A DNA stretch of 64,000 bases from Selaginella tamariscina. Its lineage: Eukaryota > Streptophyta > Lycopodiopsida > Selaginellales > Selaginellaceae. The notes under the pieces were generated by a model. That model was not told the DNA's origin. It saw only the letters and a program-made list of their open reading frames with translations, and did not search any database. The stretch spans positions 18,962 through 82,961 of the forward strand of contig PUQB01000868.1 in the NCBI GenBank assembly GCA_003024785.1. Reading direction: 5' to 3'. The stretch's first letter is position 1, and the number at the start of each line of letters is the position of its first letter. Below, piece after piece: positions 63,640 through 64,000 of the stretch. The position numbers were made by a program, and so were the translations under genes.

Positions 63640-64000
63640 AGTACCACGACTTTAAGGACGTTTTTGACAAGCACAAGGCTACAGTTCTTCCTGTTCACAG
63701 GTCCTACGACTGTCCTATTGATCTTGCAGAAGGAAAGACCCCACCGTTCGGACCGATTTACGCATTGTCACCCACAGAGTTGGAGGTTCTTCGCCAATAC
63801 ATTCGAGGACAACTTGGCATCCGGCTTCATTCGTCATTCAAAGTCCCCTGCAGGAGCGCCTATCTTCTTTTGTCAAGAAGAAGGATGGGAGCTTACGTTT
63901 GGTTGTGGACTACAGGGGTTTGAATTAAGTTACCATTCGGAATCGGTACCCGTTGCCATTGATCCTGGAACTTCTCGATCGGCTGCGAGGAGCAAAGGTG
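63640..64000 (+). pseudogene. Plus-strand chromovirus: N-terminal reverse transcriptase (cut by window end)
   Basis: KYHDFKDVFDKHKATVLPVH and YDCPIDLAEGKTPPFGPIYA lead into RT. Frame breaks near 63825 and a stop near 63925 interrupt the RLVVDYRGLN-type motif, which resumes with YPLPLILELLDRL-like text. Confidence 0.85.

Larger units (their letters stand above)
61011..64000 (+). mobile_element. Chromovirus (Ty3/gypsy) of a related family, 5' half, inserted in opposite orientation
   Basis: 5' LTR, gag, protease and the beginning of RT are on the plus strand and run off the window. Insertion point is inside RNase H of the element at 58509-61010. Gag is of the fungal/Tcn1-like type. Confidence 0.88.

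Overview
The window looks like nuclear DNA of a land plant. It carries intron-containing genes with plant-type relatives: Nup88/MOS7, an ASG1-like protein, a HIRD11-type dehydrin, an F-box protein, polyubiquitins and a PPR relic. These sit among Ty3/gypsy, Ty1/copia and PIF/Harbinger remains and long AT-rich gaps. Introns are short (51 nt to about 900 nt) and packed with GT/CA microsatellites. The species cannot be named from sequence alone; the fungal/Tcn1-like gag of the right-hand chromoviruses is compatible with a non-seed plant, but that is inference.

Layout. 1-5.2 kb: decayed chromovirus with its 3' LTR. 5.5-8.8 kb: pseudogene copy 1 of a papain-like (C1A) + LamG gene. 8.8-9.6 kb: 3' part of an unrecognised gene. 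9.75-10.05 kb: CpG-rich minisatellite. 10.1-10.8 kb: LRR pseudogene. 10.96-15.89 kb: young Ty3/gypsy element (203-bp LTRs, 4-bp target duplication). 17.4-18.0 kb: dehydrin gene. 18.1-19.2 kb: second LRR pseudogene and a remnant of C1A-LamG 3' flank. 19.9-20.6 kb: polyubiquitin relic 1. 21.2-22.3 kb: PPR and Harbinger relics. 22.6-22.8 kb: chromodomain pseudogene. 24.7-28.2 kb: truncated Ty1/copia element. 28.3-30.5 kb: the only complete C1A-LamG gene, predicted catalytically dead. 32.1-33.3 kb: third, rearranged C1A-LamG copy. 35.3-35.6 kb: stand-alone chromodomain ORF. 35.8-37.2 kb: membrane-anchored SPRY gene. 38.0-43.5 kb: Nup88 locus. 44.5-45.2 kb: polyubiquitin 2. 45.5-46.9 kb: ASG1-like locus. 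50 kb: small secreted peptide. 51.1-52.5 kb: F-box gene. 55.7-56.4 kb: polyubiquitin 3. 58.5-64 kb: two chromoviruses in opposite orientation, the right one inserted in the RNase H region of the left one.

Three observations stand out. (1) The C1A-LamG protein keeps the fold, prodomain and signal peptide of a cathepsin-like protease, but the positions of the active-site Gln, Cys and His read Val, Ser and Leu, and it ends in a LamG-like jelly-roll: a secreted pseudoprotease with a carbohydrate/ligand-binding tail. (2) Three unrelated pseudogene families each carry a short internal inversion of about 80-400 bp, visible by comparison with a paralogue or with neighbouring repeat units, which suggests a recurrent local inversion process. 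(3) Several conserved genes (Nup88, ASG1-like, F-box, polyubiquitins 2 and 3) are broken only by single-base frame changes, while the C1A-LamG, SPRY and dehydrin models close perfectly. The broken ones may be recent pseudogenes or may reflect base errors in the assembly.

The genes do not form a pathway or operon. The region is best described as a handful of independent plant genes in a repeat-rich, duplication-prone segment.
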